A stretch of DNA of 64,000 nucleotides from Methylacidimicrobium sp. B4 (GTDB lineage Bacteria > Verrucomicrobiota > Verrucomicrobiia > Methylacidiphilales > Methylacidiphilaceae): the NCBI RefSeq assembly GCF_017310545.1, contig NZ_CP066203.1, forward strand, positions 1,798,001 through 1,862,000, written 5' to 3'. The position numbers were made by a program, and so were the translations under genes. The notes below the pieces were generated by a model, which saw only the letters and a program-made list of their open reading frames with translations, was not told the origin of the DNA and made no database searches. This document shows, one piece after another, positions 63,185 through 64,000 of the stretch. Numbering within the stretch: the first letter of the stretch is position 1; the number at the start of each line of letters is the position of its first letter.

Positions 63185-64000
63185 TGCAGCCTATTGAGAT
63201 TGGGGTGATCGGGGTCGGCCATATCGGTCGGCACCACGCCCGTATCTGTTCGGAGCTTCCTCAAACCAAGCTGGTCGGCGTCTTCGATGTCGATGCCCAG
63301 CGCTGCCGAGAAGTAGCAGAGCTCTATCGAACGGAGCGGTTTCGTTCTGTAGAGGAGCTTGCCGCGAGCTCTCAGGCGGTGACGATCGCAACCCCCACCG
63401 GAACGCACTTCCCGGTTGCCGCGGTGTGCCTGGAGATGGGCTGCCATGTGCTCGTCGAGAAGCCGATCGCGGATCAAGTGGAGCATGCGCGGAGGTTGGT
63501 CCTTCTGGCACGCGAGAAGGGCCTGCTGCTGCAGGTAGGCCACGTGGAACGGTTCAACCCCGCCTTCCAGGCCATGGAGCCGCTTCTTCGCGCTCCCCGG
63601 TTCATCGAGGCGCACCGCCTCTGTCCCTATCCTGGGAGGAATACCGAGATCGGCGTCGTCTTCGACCTGATGATTCACGACCTGGAGATCGTCCTCCATC
63701 TGGTTCGGGCGCCGGTGGCCTCGATCGACGCGGTTGGGGTGGCCGTCCTGAGCCCGACCGAGGATATCGCCAACGCGCGCCTCCGATTCGCCGGGGGAGC
63801 GGTTGCGAATTTGACCTGCAGTCGGATCAGCCCGGAAAAGATGCGGAAGATCCGCATCTTTCAGGATGACGCCTACCTCTCCCTCAACTACGGGGAGCAG
63901 TGTGGGGAGATCTATCGCAAGAAGGACGGGAGGATCGAACGGGAGCCGATCCCGATCGAAAGGGATGAGCCTCTTCGGCTCCAGATCGCCTCGTTCATCG
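63181..64000 (+). CDS. Gfo/Idh/MocA-family oxidoreductase, 3' end outside window
   Basis: At least 273 residues, open to the window edge. The nucleotide fold is GVIGVGHIGRHHARI (~residues 8-22) and the family motif EKP occurs in VLVEKPIADQ (~94). HVERFNPAF and GVVFDLMIHDLEIVLHL are typical of a sugar-dehydrogenase-like member. Coupling to lpxI suggests a role in lipid A or nucleotide-sugar chemistry; GnnA-type UDP-GlcNAc 3-dehydrogenases belong to this family. Whether this is GnnA cannot be decided without the aminotransferase partner. Confidence 0.88.
   Translation, partial: MMQPIEIGVIGVGHIGRHHARICSELPQTKLVGVFDVDAQRCREVAELYRTERFRSVEELAASSQAVTIATPTGTHFPVAAVCLEMGCHVLVEKPIADQVEHARRLVLLAREKGLLLQVGHVERFNPAFQAMEPLLRAPRFIEAHRLCPYPGRNTEIGVVFDLMIHDLEIVLHLVRAPVASIDAVGVAVLSPTEDIANARLRFAGGAVANLTCSRISPEKMRKIRIFQDDAYLSLNYGEQCGEIYRKKDGRIEREPIPIERDEPLRLQIASFI

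Noticed and set aside
1-64000. CRISPR arrays, prophage or a complete insertion sequence
   Set aside because: No regular direct repeats, no phage structural genes, and only a TnpB C-terminal relic at 42358-42582.

Overview
The window is a compact, GC-rich bacterial chromosome segment (by eye a little over 60 % GC). It carries about 54 recognisable protein genes, one tRNA and almost no mobile DNA. Gene content points to a Gram-negative, hopanoid-making bacterium. It has lipid A genes (lpxI followed by a Gfo/Idh oxidoreductase), hopanoid genes (shc, hpnG, hpnC), a lipoprotein L,D-transpeptidase and a Tat-exported TldD. I infer the Verrucomicrobiota, possibly the Methylacidiphilales. This rests on gene content only: no 16S rRNA gene and no methane-oxidation gene is present.

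Layout. 1-12,400: the end of a repeat protein, tRNA-Cys, an L,D-transpeptidase, a leftward resB-pheS-ileS group, formate-tetrahydrofolate ligase, a universal stress protein, and leftward lepA-lepB. 12,400-18,000 (leftward): an Alpha-E/circularly permuted ATP-grasp pair, an aldo/keto reductase, a DUF374 acyltransferase and a CNNM/HlyC transporter. 18,100-24,830 (rightward): folC, a HAD protein, sdhCAB and a bile-acid:Na+ symporter-like protein. 24,800-28,680 (leftward): pstSCAB without phoU. 28,860-33,240 (rightward): a DsrE-like protein, a polyprenyl diphosphate synthase, shc-hpnG and an A-type Fe-S carrier. 33,300-41,800: a GT2 glycosyltransferase, leuS, tldD/tldE and an M20 peptidase. 41,900-44,570: a secreted-protein gene split by a 225-bp relic of an IS200/IS605-type element, then a sugar kinase-MurQ fusion. 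44,470-50,100 (leftward): ftsK-rodZ-rimO-nth. 50,390-58,450: sodA, a second DsrE-like gene, DUF192, a PHP phosphoesterase, hpnC, coaE, rho, galE and a trypsin-like protease with a repeat tail. 58,450-62,160 (leftward): nusA-infB-rbfA. 62,340-end: lpxI and a Gfo/Idh gene cut by the window edge.

Many neighbours are tightly coupled. Four-base ATGA overlaps occur in lepA/lepB, ATP-grasp/Alpha-E, CNNM/DUF374, pstC/pstA, pstA/pstB, shc/hpnG, tldD/tldE, rodZ/rimO, DUF192/PHP and lpxI/Gfo-Idh. Joint functions include isoprenoid to hopanoid synthesis (polyprenyl synthase, HpnC, Shc, HpnG), the succinate dehydrogenase complex, high-affinity phosphate uptake, cell-wall turnover (Ldt, MurNAc kinase-etherase) and transcription/translation control (NusA, IF2, RbfA, Rho, LepA).

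The points most worth a second look are: the one-chain kinase-MurQ fusion; the gene split by the TnpB relic; a terminator-like hairpin between a good promoter and nusA; the isolated ATP-grasp/Alpha-E pair; and the TldD with a Tat signal beside a TldE without one.
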